Below, in pieces: positions 32,867 to 41,451 of a stretch of 64,000 bases of DNA. The translations under genes and the position numbers were made by a program. A model generated the notes under the pieces. It saw only the letters and a program-made list of their open reading frames with translations, was not told the origin of the DNA and ran no database searches. The stretch's first letter is position 1. Each line of letters opens with the position of its first letter. The DNA comes from an uncultured Pseudomonas sp. (GTDB lineage Bacteria; Pseudomonadota; Gammaproteobacteria; Pseudomonadales; Pseudomonadaceae), in contig NZ_OX044366.1 of NCBI RefSeq assembly GCF_943846705.1, forward strand, positions 1,984,001-2,048,000, written 5' to 3'.

Positions 32867-33610
32867 TTAGGGAAGACGCATATCGATACCGGCTGCCAGC
32901 AACTCCTCGTAGGCGCGGTCCAGTGCATCGCGCAGCGCTTCGGCTCCTGGTGCACGGTTGGAAACGATCAGTTTCAGCGGGATGCGTTGCAGCTGGATAT
33001 ACGGCAGTTCGGGCATGCCCAGGTGCTTGCGCGCTTGCTCTATCGGCGTGGAGTAGTCGAGGAGAAAGTCACCGCGTCCGCGCTGGAGCATCTCCAGGGC
33101 TGCCGTGTGGGAGCCCGTGCGGTGTTGTTGTACTGCCAGCAGTGGGTCATTGAGCATCTGGTTGATCGGTTGCCAGTAGGTGTAGCCGCTGATCATGATT
33201 ACCCCGCGGCCTTTGAGGTCTTCAGGCAGGCGCGGCATCAGGGTGTCTCGGCGGAAATACAGGTTGAGGATAATCTCGCCTAGCTGGGTGCGGGCCTCCA
33301 GGGTGTGTTCGCGTAGCTCCGCTTTCCCCGGTGCCCCTGGCCAAACCTGCACGCTGCCGTCCTGCAGGGCGTTGTATAACCGTGCGCTGGGGTATGAACG
33401 AAATTCGGCGCGGTAGCCCGCGTGCTCCAGTAGACGTTTGCTCAGCTGGAGGATAGTACCCAGAGGTCGGTCCTGGTTGTCACTGTAGGAGTAAGGCGGA
33501 AATTCGTAATAGCCCACCTGCACCAGCGGTCGTATGTCGTTGGCGGTGGCAGCGTGGCTAGACCCGCAAAACAGCACGGCGAGCAGCGCAAGGCAGACAG
33601 AGCGTGGCAT
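32867..33610 (-). CDS. Periplasmic solute-binding protein (SBP_bac_3-like)
   Basis: A 247-residue protein with a signal peptide (MPRSVCLALLAVLFCGSSHA) and an amino-acid-binding-protein fold: VQVGYYEFPPYSYSDNQDRP opens domain 1, with LSKRLLEHAGYRAEFRSYPSAR following. ATG at 33610 is chosen because it starts the signal peptide; an open frame runs 35 codons further upstream. No permease or ATPase genes are adjacent, so it is an orphan that may serve a sensor or a distant transporter. Confidence 0.78.
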   Translation of the reverse strand: MPRSVCLALLAVLFCGSSHAATANDIRPLVQVGYYEFPPYSYSDNQDRPLGTILQLSKRLLEHAGYRAEFRSYPSARLYNALQDGSVQVWPGAPGKAELREHTLEARTQLGEIILNLYFRRDTLMPRLPEDLKGRGVIMISGYTYWQPINQMLNDPLLAVQQHRTGSHTAALEMLQRGRGDFLLDYSTPIEQARKHLGMPELPYIQLQRIPLKLIVSNRAPGAEALRDALDRAYEELLAAGIDMRLP

Positions 33611-33862
33611 CAAGTGGCTACGTACCGCGGCTATCAGCCGTCTTTTCGTTATAAAACTGTCACATGCTGCGATCATGGCTAACTGCCAGCAGTGTTGTCT
33701 AGCTGAATACAGCAAAGCTTAGCTCATGGCCGGTAAAAACCGGCGCGTGAGTAGCCGCATCAGCAAGGTCGCTAAGGGGTGAACTATGCTGAGCGAGCAT
33801 GCCGGAGATGCGTGGCGGTAACGATGCTGCAACACATGACCCCGGTTGCTTCAGGAGGTCGC

Positions 33863-34102
33863 ATGAATACCCCTACGATTGCTCAGCGCAGCCCGTACGC
33901 GGTGGCGGTGACTGCCGGTACCGACTATTTCTGGTGCCGCTGCGGGCGCAGCGCCACGCAGCCATTCTGTGATGGGCAGCATAAAGGCAGCGGTTTTACC
34001 CCGCTGAAATACCACGCCGACGAGGACGCGACTCTGTACTTCTGTGGCTGCAAACACACGCAGACACCGCCCTGTTGCGATGGCAGTCATAACAGGTTGT
34101 AG
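33863..34102 (+). CDS. Tandem CDGSH iron-sulfur protein
   Basis: A 79-residue protein made almost wholly of two CDGSH-type [2Fe-2S] motifs: CRCGRSATQPFCDGQH and CGCKHTQTPPCCDGSH, each with three Cys and one His ligand. The ATG at 33863 follows a strong CAGGAGG site. No signal or membrane segment. Such bacterial proteins are probably redox or cluster-transfer factors; function here is not known. A 35-base gap leads to the dehydrogenase gene. Confidence 0.9.
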   Translation: MNTPTIAQRSPYAVAVTAGTDYFWCRCGRSATQPFCDGQHKGSGFTPLKYHADEDATLYFCGCKHTQTPPCCDGSHNRL

Positions 34103-34137
34103 TAACGCTTTCGCAGTGACGAGGTCGGGGGCAGGTT

Positions 34138-34983
34138 ATGTACCGCAAGGTGTTTGCCAACAAGGTATTCGATCGCAAGGTTGTGCTGATTACGGGGGGC
34201 TGCGCCGGCATTGGCCGGGCCTTGGCCATTCGCTTGGCACAGGCAGGCGCGCGTTTGGTGATTTTCGACCTGCAGCAGCAGGCGCTCGACAGTTTGGTGC
34301 AGCACCTGGCCGATCACCATAATGCCGAGGCGCTAGGCGTGCTCTGCGATGTGGCTGATGCAGTGGCGGTTGAGCAGGCAATGGCCCTGACCGTTGAGCG
34401 TTTCGGTGGTATCGATGTGCTGATCAATAACGCCGGAGTCACCCACCGCAGCAGTTTTGCCGACACCGAGCTGGCGGTGTTTCAGCGGATTATGGCGGTC
34501 AATTATTTTGGTGCGTTGCACTGCACCAAGGCCGCACTGCCCAGCCTGATCGCCCGCGGCGGGCAGATCATCGTGCTCAGCTCGCTGTCAGGCTTTGCGC
34601 CGTTGCTCTACCGCAGCGCTTACAACGCCAGCAAACATGCGCTGCATGGTTTGTTTGAAACCCTGCGTTATGAACTGAAGGGCTCCGGGGTCAATGTGAT
34701 GCTGGTGTGCCCGGGCTTCACCGCCACCGACCTGCGCAAAAATGCCCTGATCGGCGACGGTTCGGTAGCCGCGCAGCCGCCTCTGGCGATGGGTAAGGTA
34801 GCGTCACCGCAGGATGTCGCCGAGGCGATCTATCATGCAGCCTTGAAGCGTCGCCGGTTGTTGGTACTGTCGAATGTCGATTGGCGCGCGCGGGTGCTGG
34901 CGCGGTTCTTTCCGCGGGTATTCGAGCGCGTGCTATTACCGCGCTTGTCGGGTCTGAAACCACAGCGTGCGGGGCGCTCCTGA
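34138..34983 (+). CDS. Short-chain dehydrogenase/reductase
   Basis: A 281-residue SDR. The Rossmann motif is TGGCAGIG, with NNAG, catalytic Ser in SSLSG and YNASK. The basic C-terminal tail (about 235-281; RRRLLVLSNVDWRARVLARF) may contact membrane, as in some lipid-acting SDRs. It may be co-transcribed with the CDGSH gene. Substrate unknown. Confidence 0.88.
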   Translation: MYRKVFANKVFDRKVVLITGGCAGIGRALAIRLAQAGARLVIFDLQQQALDSLVQHLADHHNAEALGVLCDVADAVAVEQAMALTVERFGGIDVLINNAGVTHRSSFADTELAVFQRIMAVNYFGALHCTKAALPSLIARGGQIIVLSSLSGFAPLLYRSAYNASKHALHGLFETLRYELKGSGVNVMLVCPGFTATDLRKNALIGDGSVAAQPPLAMGKVASPQDVAEAIYHAALKRRRLLVLSNVDWRARVLARFFPRVFERVLLPRLSGLKPQRAGRS

Positions 34984-35021
34984 CTTGAATCGCTCAAGTC
35001 CCAGCTTGCTGGACTCGCCGC

Positions 35022-35684
35022 TTACTCGCCGTCGGCCTGGCTGCTACGCAGCATAAACAGGCGAAACAGCACGACGCTGGAAAACAGTTGGAGAAAACGG
35101 CTGGTGCAGTCCAGCAGCAGGCTGGCCAGTGGGTTGTCGGCGATGGTGCTGCTGGATTGGCTCCAGCCATCGAGCAGCCACAGCGGCAGCATGACAATCA
35201 GGATGCAGCCGAGCATGGGCCAAAAGTAACCGCTGCTCATCTCGAAGCTCTTATGCAGTGCCTTCAGCGGGCTCAGGCCGCGCAATACCAGCAGGTATTC
35301 GGCGAACGCCAATTTGACCATCAGCCATAGCCCTGGCAGCACGAATAACGATGCACCGAGCAGAACTGCCAGGGTGTTGAGCCCCGCCAACAGGGCAAAA
35401 CTGGGCCACAGGCGTAAACTTGCGGCGAGCAGGTTGCGCGCGCTTGGGTGCTGGCCCTGGCTGCGCGCATCGAGAAACAAAATCAGCGCAGCGCTGTACA
35501 GCGGGTAAAACAGCAGGCCGGCGAGTAAGCGCCAGAGGGTGGCCGACTCGCCAGGCACCTGGGCACTGACCTGTTGCAGTAACAGGCCTTCGAGCACGAT
35601 CAGCGGCAAACACAGGCGGGCAATCGCCGCCAGGTTGTGAGTGAAGAAGTAGCTGGCGTCACGCAGTACAGCGAGCATATTCAT
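35022..35684 (-). CDS. YciC-like multi-pass membrane protein
   Basis: A 220-residue membrane protein with about five helices and an amphipathic N-terminus (MNMLAVLRDASYFFTHNL), resembling the YciC/UPF0259 group. The ATG at 35684 gives this family-like start; the longer frame upstream does not. Function unknown. Convergent with the SDR gene, it shares a small dyad (34982-35000). Confidence 0.72.
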   Translation of the reverse strand: MNMLAVLRDASYFFTHNLAAIARLCLPLIVLEGLLLQQVSAQVPGESATLWRLLAGLLFYPLYSAALILFLDARSQGQHPSARNLLAASLRLWPSFALLAGLNTLAVLLGASLFVLPGLWLMVKLAFAEYLLVLRGLSPLKALHKSFEMSSGYFWPMLGCILIVMLPLWLLDGWSQSSSTIADNPLASLLLDCTSRFLQLFSSVVLFRLFMLRSSQADGE

Positions 35685-35815
35685 GGCAAGGGCGCGTTGA
35701 TGGACAGCCGCCACTCTAGCTGATTGCTCCGGGAGCACCAATTGATGCCGGCGCGGCAAGCTGTCGCCTTCTGGCATACTGCCCGACGCTTATTGCCCCG
35801 CCATGAGGATTGCCG

Positions 35816-36295
35816 GTGAAGAAGATCGCCGTATTCGCCGATGTACAGAACCTCTATTACACCGTGCGCCAGGCCTATGGCTGCCACTTCAACTACGCCG
35901 CGCTGTGGGCTGATATCAGCCAGCATGGACAGATTGTTGAAGCCTACGCCTATGCCATCGATCGCGGTGACCACAAGCAGCAGCAGTTTCAGCAGATCCT
36001 GCGTAACCTCGGCTTTACCGTCAAACTCAAGCCCTATATCCAGCGCAGCGATGGCTCGGCCAAAGGCGACTGGGACGTGGGCATCACCATCGACATCATG
36101 GATGCGGCGCCGCGTGTCGATGAGGTGGTACTGGCCTCCGGTGACGGCGACTTCGATCTGCTGTTGGAGAAAATCCGTAGCAGCCATGGCGTCGAAGCCA
36201 TTGCCTACGGCGTGCCGGGGCTGACTGCGCAATCGCTGGTGCGCGCTGCCAGCCGCTACGTGCCGATTGAAGGCAGCCTGTTGCTGAGAAACTGA
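35816..36295 (+). CDS. NYN-domain (LabA/DUF88) protein, putative ribonuclease
   Basis: A 159-residue PIN-like NYN domain. Acidic metal-site residues lie in FADVQNLYYT, KGDWDVGITIDIMD and ASGDGDFDLLLE. The GTG at 35816 has GAGGA at correct spacing; TTG at 35810 is an alternative. The stop is followed three bases later by the exonuclease gene, so the two are translated together. NYN proteins are predicted RNases, but many have no known target. Confidence 0.88.
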   Translation: MKKIAVFADVQNLYYTVRQAYGCHFNYAALWADISQHGQIVEAYAYAIDRGDHKQQQFQQILRNLGFTVKLKPYIQRSDGSAKGDWDVGITIDIMDAAPRVDEVVLASGDGDFDLLLEKIRSSHGVEAIAYGVPGLTAQSLVRAASRYVPIEGSLLLRN

Positions 36296-36298
36296 TCA

Positions 36299-36925
36299 AT
36301 GCTTGCAGATTCCATTGCCGTCCTCGACTTCGAAACCACCGGTATGTCGCCGGCCCAGCAGGCTCGTGCCACAGAAATTGGCGTGGTGATAGTTGAAGGC
36401 GGGCAGATTGTTGCCCGCTACCAAAGCCTGATGAACAGCGGGGCCTGGGTACCGCCGTTTATTGAGCAGCTCACGGGCATCAGCAACGCCATGTTGCGCA
36501 CGGCTCCGCCCGCTGCACAGGTGATGCAGGAGGTGGCAGAGTTTGTCGGCGAGCGCCCGCTGCTGGCTCACAACGCCAGCTTTGATCAGAAATTCTGGGA
36601 CGCCGAGTTGGCGCTGATCCGCCGTCAGCGTGTGCAGCCGTTTGCCTGCTCTTTACTGCTGTCGCGGCGTTTACTGCCGCTGGCGCCTAGCCACAAGCTG
36701 GGTAACCTCAACCGCTGGGCCGGTTTGCCGGATACCGGTAAGGCGCACCGGGCCCTGGCTGATGCGGAAATGGCGGCCAATCTGACCTGCTTTATGGCGG
36801 CGCTGCTGCGCGAGCGTCACGGTATCGCCGAGGTATCGCATGAGCTGCTGTGCAACCTGCAGCGGGTGCCGGCAGCGAAAATGTCACTGGCATTGCAGAA
36901 GGTCCGTGACCACGCGTTGGGGTGA
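36299..36925 (+). CDS. DEDDh-family 3'-5' exonuclease
   Basis: A 208-residue DnaQ-like exonuclease. ExoI is VLDFETTGM, ExoII is LLAHNASFDQKFWD, and ExoIIIepsilon is HRALADAEMAAN, giving the complete DEDDh set. It is not the polymerase epsilon subunit (no clamp or alpha-binding tail), so the substrate could be DNA or RNA. Its tight linkage to the NYN gene hints at shared nucleic-acid processing. Confidence 0.88.
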   Translation: MLADSIAVLDFETTGMSPAQQARATEIGVVIVEGGQIVARYQSLMNSGAWVPPFIEQLTGISNAMLRTAPPAAQVMQEVAEFVGERPLLAHNASFDQKFWDAELALIRRQRVQPFACSLLLSRRLLPLAPSHKLGNLNRWAGLPDTGKAHRALADAEMAANLTCFMAALLRERHGIAEVSHELLCNLQRVPAAKMSLALQKVRDHALG

Positions 36926-37035
36926 CGCGCAGTCTTAGTACCTTGTTACATCTGTTCGCCAAGCGCCGCACGCGACTGAATTAAGCTTGCAGTGCGCTTA
37001 TCCCAGCGTCTTTTCTCGATAGAGGCATCCAGAGC

Positions 37036-37212
37036 ATGTTCGGTTGGTTTAACAACGATCCCGCGAAGAAGCTGCGTAAGCAATACAGCGCTAAATTAGA
37101 AGAGGCCATGCAGGCGCAGCGCAATGGCGATATCCGCAGCTACGCCACGCTGAGCGAAGAGGCGCAGGCGTTGTGGGCGCAGCTTGAGCCGCTGGAACGC
37201 GACAAGTCCTGA
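37036..37212 (+). CDS. Small DUF6435 family protein
   Basis: A 58-residue protein (MFGWFNNDPAKKLRKQYSAK then a helical, glutamate/alanine-rich body). The combination of an amphipathic start and a DPxKKLxKxYxxxLExA pattern fits the small DUF6435 family of gammaproteobacteria, function unknown. A terminator hairpin follows 20 bases later, supporting a real short gene. Confidence 0.8.
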   Translation: MFGWFNNDPAKKLRKQYSAKLEEAMQAQRNGDIRSYATLSEEAQALWAQLEPLERDKS

Positions 37213-37231
37213 CTGGGCTGCTCGGTAAATA

Positions 37232-37257
37232 GAAAGGCTGCCTGTGGGCAGCCTTTC
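37232..37257 (+). terminator. Terminator after the DUF6435 gene
   Basis: GAAAGGCTGCC (37232-37242) pairs with GGCAGCCTTTC (37247-37257). The T run is inside the stem, giving a weak to moderate terminator. Confidence 0.65.
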
Positions 37258-37384
37258 GCGTTGATGGGGCGCTAACGATCCTGCACTGCATCGGTCGACT
37301 ATCCAGCGCTGCCGCTTGCAGCTCAGCTGCAAGTGATCACTGAACTGCTTGAGCGCCTGTGCTGGCGGTATTTCGGGCTGATGC

Positions 37385-38383
37385 TTAAGCGTGGCTGTCT
37401 TTGTGCTGGAACTGCCGGCGGTACTGGTTAGGTGACAGCTCAGTGTGCTGACGGAACAGCCGGGCGAAGAAGCTGGCGTCGTCGTAACCCACTTCGTAGC
37501 TGATGGTCTTGATGCTTTTGCGGGTGGCGCTGAGCAGGCCTTTGGCGGTTTCGATGCGCAGGCGCTGCAGGTAGTGCAGGGGTTTGTCGCCCGTGGCGGT
37601 TTGGAAACGGCGCATAAAGTTGCGAATGCTCATGCCGTGTTCGCGGGCCACATCTTCGAAGCGAAACTTGTCGGCGAAGTGATCTTCCAGCCATTGCTGG
37701 ATCTGCAAAATGGTCATGTCGTGGTGCAGCTTCTGCCCGCCAAAGCCGATCCGGCCGGGCGCGTAGTTGCGTTGCACTTCATAGAGAATGTCGCGGGCCA
37801 CGCCCTGAGCCACGCTGGCCCCACAGAAGCGCTCAATCAGGTAGATGTACAGGTCGCAGACCGAGGTGGTGCCGCCTGCGCAATATAGGTTGTCGGCGTC
37901 TGACAGGTGCTTTTCCTGGTTCAGTAAGACCTTGGGGAAACGCTCGGCGAACTCATTGAAGAAGCGCCAGTAGGTGGTCGCTTCTTTGCCGTCGAGCAGG
38001 CCGGCTTGGGCCATCCAGAACACCCCGGTGGCTTCGCCGCAAATCACACTGCCTGCCGCGTGGCGCTGCTTCAGCCAGCTGAGTACCTGTGGGTGACGCT
38101 GGCAGAGGGCGTCGAAGTCGTCCCAGAAGGCCGGGAGAATGATGACGTCAGCGTTGTTCAAGGCGCCATCAACCGGGATCAGCACGCCGCTGAAACTGCG
38201 TACCGGTAAGCCGTCCGGGCTGACCAAGTGGATCTCGAATGCCGGGGTCAGGCCCAGGCCTTGTTGTTTGCCGTAGCGCAGGCTGGCCATGTGGAAGAAG
38301 TCTTTGGCTTGCATCAGTGTCGAGGCGAATACGCCTTCGGTGGCAAGAATACTGACGCGCTGCAGAGGTGATGGGCTGGACAT
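37385..38383 (-). CDS. GlxA-type regulator (DJ-1/PfpI domain plus AraC HTH)
   Basis: A 332-residue regulator with an N-terminal class-I amidotransferase-like domain (about 10-190; GSVICGEATGVFWMAQAGL) and a C-terminal AraC HTH (about 225-325; GYDDASFFARLFRQHTELSP). In Pseudomonas such proteins often control choline, glycine betaine, carnitine or amine use. It diverges from the acyl-CoA dehydrogenase gene over a 141-base gap, so that gene is a likely target. Confidence 0.9.
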   Translation of the reverse strand: MSSPSPLQRVSILATEGVFASTLMQAKDFFHMASLRYGKQQGLGLTPAFEIHLVSPDGLPVRSFSGVLIPVDGALNNADVIILPAFWDDFDALCQRHPQVLSWLKQRHAAGSVICGEATGVFWMAQAGLLDGKEATTYWRFFNEFAERFPKVLLNQEKHLSDADNLYCAGGTTSVCDLYIYLIERFCGASVAQGVARDILYEVQRNYAPGRIGFGGQKLHHDMTILQIQQWLEDHFADKFRFEDVAREHGMSIRNFMRRFQTATGDKPLHYLQRLRIETAKGLLSATRKSIKTISYEVGYDDASFFARLFRQHTELSPNQYRRQFQHKDSHA

Positions 38384-38524
38384 AAATATTGTTCTTATAA
38401 AGGCTAAGTGGTCATGGGCTGGCTGGATCGTCTTATTTATTGGCGCTTGTGTCCAGTGTGACCAAGCGTTTGCTTGGCTAAAGTCAGGATCACTTTTAAA
38501 ACGACTCAGCTAGTAGGTGCTGCC

Positions 38525-39661
38525 ATGATCCCGAGAACGATTTTCAGCTCTGAGCACGAACAGTTTCGCAACAGCGTGCGCAAATTTCTTGAGCAGGAAG
38601 CCGTGCCTTTCCATGCACAATGGGAGAAGGATGGCCACATTGAGCGCGCGCTGTGGAACAAGGCGGGGGAGGCCGGCATGCTCTGCTCGCATATCCCGGA
38701 AGAATACGGCGGCATGTCGGCGGACTTTCTCTACAGCACCGTGGTGATCGAAGAGGTCGGGCGCCTTGGGCTGACCGGTATTGGTTTTTCGTTGCACTCG
38801 GATATCGTCGCGCCCTACATCCTGCATTACGGTTCTGAGGCGCTGAAGCACAAGTACCTACCCAAGCTGGTGTCTGGCGAGATGGTCACGGCCATCGCCA
38901 TGACCGAGCCGGGTGCCGGGTCTGATCTGCAAGGGGTTAAAACCACTGCGGTGCTGGACGGTGATGAGTACGTGATTAACGGCTCGAAGACCTTTATCAC
39001 CAACGGCTTTCTCGCTGATCTGGTGATTGTGGTGGCCAAAACCGACCCGAAAGCCGGCGCCAAGGGCACCAGCCTGTTTCTGGTGGAAGCCAGCACGCCG
39101 GGCTTCTCCAAGGGCAAGCGCCTGGAGAAGGTCGGTATGAAGGCGCAGGACACCTCTGAGTTGTTCTTCCAGGATGTGCGCGTGCCCAAGGAAAACCTCT
39201 TGGGCCAGGCCGGTATGGGCTTCGCCTACCTGATGCAGGAGTTACCGCAAGAGCGCTTGACCGTCGGTATCGGCGCGTTGTCCTCGGCGGAAGCGGCGCT
39301 GCAATGGACGCTGGAGTACACCCGCGAGCGCAAAGCATTCGGTAAAGCGGTGGCGGACTTCCAGAACACCCGTTTCAAACTGGCGGAAATGGCCACGGAA
39401 ATTCAGGTCGGTCGGGTATTTGTCGACCGCTGTCTGGAGTTGCACCTGCAGGGCAAACTGGATGTGCCGACCGCGGCCATGCTCAAGTACTGGGGCACTG
39501 ACCTGCAATGCAAGGTGCTTGATGAATGCGTGCAGCTGCACGGTGGTTACGGCTATATGTGGGAGTACCCGGTGGCGCGGGCCTGGGCGGATGCTCGGGT
39601 GCAGCGCATCTATGCCGGCACCAACGAGATTATGAAAGAGATCATCGCCCGCTCACTGTGA
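38525..39661 (+). CDS. Acyl-CoA dehydrogenase (long-chain type)
   Basis: A 378-residue dehydrogenase. FAD/substrate motifs are AMTEPGAGSDLQGV and YVINGSKTFITNG; the late block VQLHGGYGYMWEYPVARAW is normal. The C-terminal motif reads YAGTNEIMKEI, without the Glu of medium-chain enzymes, while ELPQERL supplies the helix-G glutamate used as base by long-chain and isovaleryl-CoA enzymes. ATG at 38525 gives the usual start. Divergent from a GlxA-type regulator. Confidence 0.93.
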   Translation: MIPRTIFSSEHEQFRNSVRKFLEQEAVPFHAQWEKDGHIERALWNKAGEAGMLCSHIPEEYGGMSADFLYSTVVIEEVGRLGLTGIGFSLHSDIVAPYILHYGSEALKHKYLPKLVSGEMVTAIAMTEPGAGSDLQGVKTTAVLDGDEYVINGSKTFITNGFLADLVIVVAKTDPKAGAKGTSLFLVEASTPGFSKGKRLEKVGMKAQDTSELFFQDVRVPKENLLGQAGMGFAYLMQELPQERLTVGIGALSSAEAALQWTLEYTRERKAFGKAVADFQNTRFKLAEMATEIQVGRVFVDRCLELHLQGKLDVPTAAMLKYWGTDLQCKVLDECVQLHGGYGYMWEYPVARAWADARVQRIYAGTNEIMKEIIARSL

Positions 39662-39674
39662 TCGACATGCTGCA

Positions 39675-39708
39675 CATAAAAAGCCCGGCAACTGCCGGGC
39701 TTTTTATG
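39675..39708. terminator. Bidirectional terminator
   Basis: AAAAAGCCCGGCA and TGCCGGGCTTTTT form a long stem with a tiny loop, between the convergent acyl-CoA dehydrogenase and tas genes. Confidence 0.92.
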
Positions 39709-39721
39709 TTGAGGGTTGCGC

Positions 39722-40759
39722 TTATGGGGCAGGGTTGGGCTGAGCTGTGTGGATGGCCTCGATACCGGCCAGTACTTCGGCTGAGAGTTTTAGCTCGCTG
39801 CTGGCGAGGTTGCTGTCCAGTTGCTCCAGGCTGGTGGCACCGATGATGTTGCTGGTAACGAACGGCTGTGCTGTCACAAAAGCCAAGGCCATTTGTGCGG
39901 GGTCCAGGCCATGTTCGTGTGCCAGGGCGACGTAGCGGGCGCAGGCTGCCTCCGACTCTGGGTTGGTGTAGCGGGTAAAGCGGCTGAACAGGCTAATGCG
40001 TGCATTGGCCGGGCGTGCGCCGTTTGCATATTTGCCGCTGAGCATGCCAAAGGCCAGTGGTGAATAAGCCAGTAAGCCGCATTGCTCGTGGATGGCGATT
40101 TCGGCGAGGCCCACCTCGAAACTGCGATTGAGCAGGTTGTAGGGGTTTTGGATTGAAGCGCTGCGTGGCCAGCCGCGCTCTTCAGCCAGCTGCAAGAATT
40201 TCATGGTGCCCCAGGGGGTTTCGTTGGACAGGCCGATGTGGCGGATTTTGCCAGCCCTGACCTGCTCATCGAGGGCTTCGAGGGTTTCCTCCAGTGGGGT
40301 GAACTCGCTGTCCTGGTGGCGGTAGCCGAGTTGACCGAAATAGTTGGTCGGGCGTTCTGGCCAGTGCAGCTGATACAGGTCGATCCAGTCGGTTTGCAAA
40401 CGCTTGAGGCTGGCATCCAGGGCGGCCACGATGTGCGCCCGGTTGTGCTTCAGCTGGCCGTCGCGGATATGGCTGATGCTGTTGCCGGGGCCGGCAATCT
40501 TGCTCGCCAGTACCCAGTCAGCACGATCGCCGCGCTGCTTGAAGTAGTCACCAATGATCTGCTCGGTCTTGCTGTAGGTTTCAGCGCGTGGCGGTACCGG
40601 GTACATCTCGGCGGTGTCGATAAAATTTATTCCGTAGGCCTTGGCTCGTTCAATCTGGGCGAAGCCCTCGCTGGTGCTGTTCTGTTCGCCCCAGGTCATG
40701 GTGCCGAGGCACAGGCTGCTGACCTTGATGTCGCTGCGGCCGAGTTGGCGGTAATCCAT
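39722..40759 (-). CDS. tas: Aldo/keto reductase Tas
   Basis: A 345-residue NADPH-dependent aldo/keto reductase closely like E. coli Tas (346 residues). The catalytic Tyr lies in TAEMYPVPPRAET, Lys in ASKIAGPG and His in YQLHWPERPTNYFG; the late segment LFSRFTRYTNPES also matches Tas. The ATG at 40759 has AAGGAG in front. The natural substrate is unknown. Confidence 0.92.
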   Translation of the reverse strand: MDYRQLGRSDIKVSSLCLGTMTWGEQNSTSEGFAQIERAKAYGINFIDTAEMYPVPPRAETYSKTEQIIGDYFKQRGDRADWVLASKIAGPGNSISHIRDGQLKHNRAHIVAALDASLKRLQTDWIDLYQLHWPERPTNYFGQLGYRHQDSEFTPLEETLEALDEQVRAGKIRHIGLSNETPWGTMKFLQLAEERGWPRSASIQNPYNLLNRSFEVGLAEIAIHEQCGLLAYSPLAFGMLSGKYANGARPANARISLFSRFTRYTNPESEAACARYVALAHEHGLDPAQMALAFVTAQPFVTSNIIGATSLEQLDSNLASSELKLSAEVLAGIEAIHTAQPNPAP

Positions 40760-40937
40760 TGCAAGCTCCTTGAGAAAACGGATTGGCTGATTGAGGTTGA
40801 TATTTTCCGCGCAATCTGCATAATTGCGCACCTCTTTCTGCAGTGGAAGTGATGCGCCGCTTGCCGAAGAATCTTGCCGTATTACGGACGCGCTGACCCG
40901 AGCCCCCGATAGCGCCTGTTTTCGGCTGCCTTTGACC

Positions 40938-40966
40938 TTGTCAAAGTACGCACTATTCAGTAAGAT
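40938..40966 (+). promoter_or_regulatory. Sigma-70 promoter of rplM-rpsI
   Basis: TTGTCA (40938-40943), 17 bases, then TAAGAT (40961-40966). The leader of about 35 bases to the rplM ATG contains a small GC-rich dyad. Confidence 0.65.
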
Positions 40967-41008
40967 CCGCCGTCTTATTTATCAGGGCGGCCCCTGAGGC
41001 TATAAAGA

Positions 41009-41437
41009 ATGAAAACTTTTACTGCTAAACCGGAAACAGTTAAGCGCGACTGGTTCGTCGTCGACGCTGCTGGTCAGACCCTGGGTCGTCTGGCCACCGA
41101 AATCGCGAGCCGTCTACGTGGCAAGCACAAGGCTGAATACACTCCGCACGTTGATACCGGCGACTACATCGTCGTAATCAATGCTGAGCAGATTCGTGTT
41201 ACTGGTGCCAAGACCACTGACAAGATGTACTACTCCCACTCCGGTTTCCCGGGCGGCATCAAGTCGATCAACTTCGAGAAGTTGATCGCTAAAGCCCCTG
41301 AGCGCGTGATCGAGACCGCGGTTAAAGGCATGCTGCCTAAGAATCCGCTGGGTCGCGACATGTATCGTAAGCTGAAAGTCTATGCGGGCGCTGCTCACCC
41401 CCATACTGCTCAGCAGCCCCAAGAACTGAAGTTTTAA
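41009..41437 (+). CDS. rplM: 50S ribosomal protein L13
   Basis: Full-length L13 (142 residues), an early assembly protein of the large subunit. Recognisable stretches are RDWFVVDAAGQTLGRLATEI near the start and VKGMLPKNPLGRDMYRKL. Codon use is biased to highly expressed forms (for example GGT, CGT, AAG). It is followed 14 bases later by rpsI, the standard pair. Confidence 0.98.
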   Translation: MKTFTAKPETVKRDWFVVDAAGQTLGRLATEIASRLRGKHKAEYTPHVDTGDYIVVINAEQIRVTGAKTTDKMYYSHSGFPGGIKSINFEKLIAKAPERVIETAVKGMLPKNPLGRDMYRKLKVYAGAAHPHTAQQPQELKF

Positions 41438-41451
41438 CGGAATAGTTCATT

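Noticed and set aside
35022..35777. Longer start for the YciC-like protein
   Set aside because: The extra 31 codons run to the edge of the divergent promoter and lack hydrophobic or conserved features; ATG at 35684 fits better.
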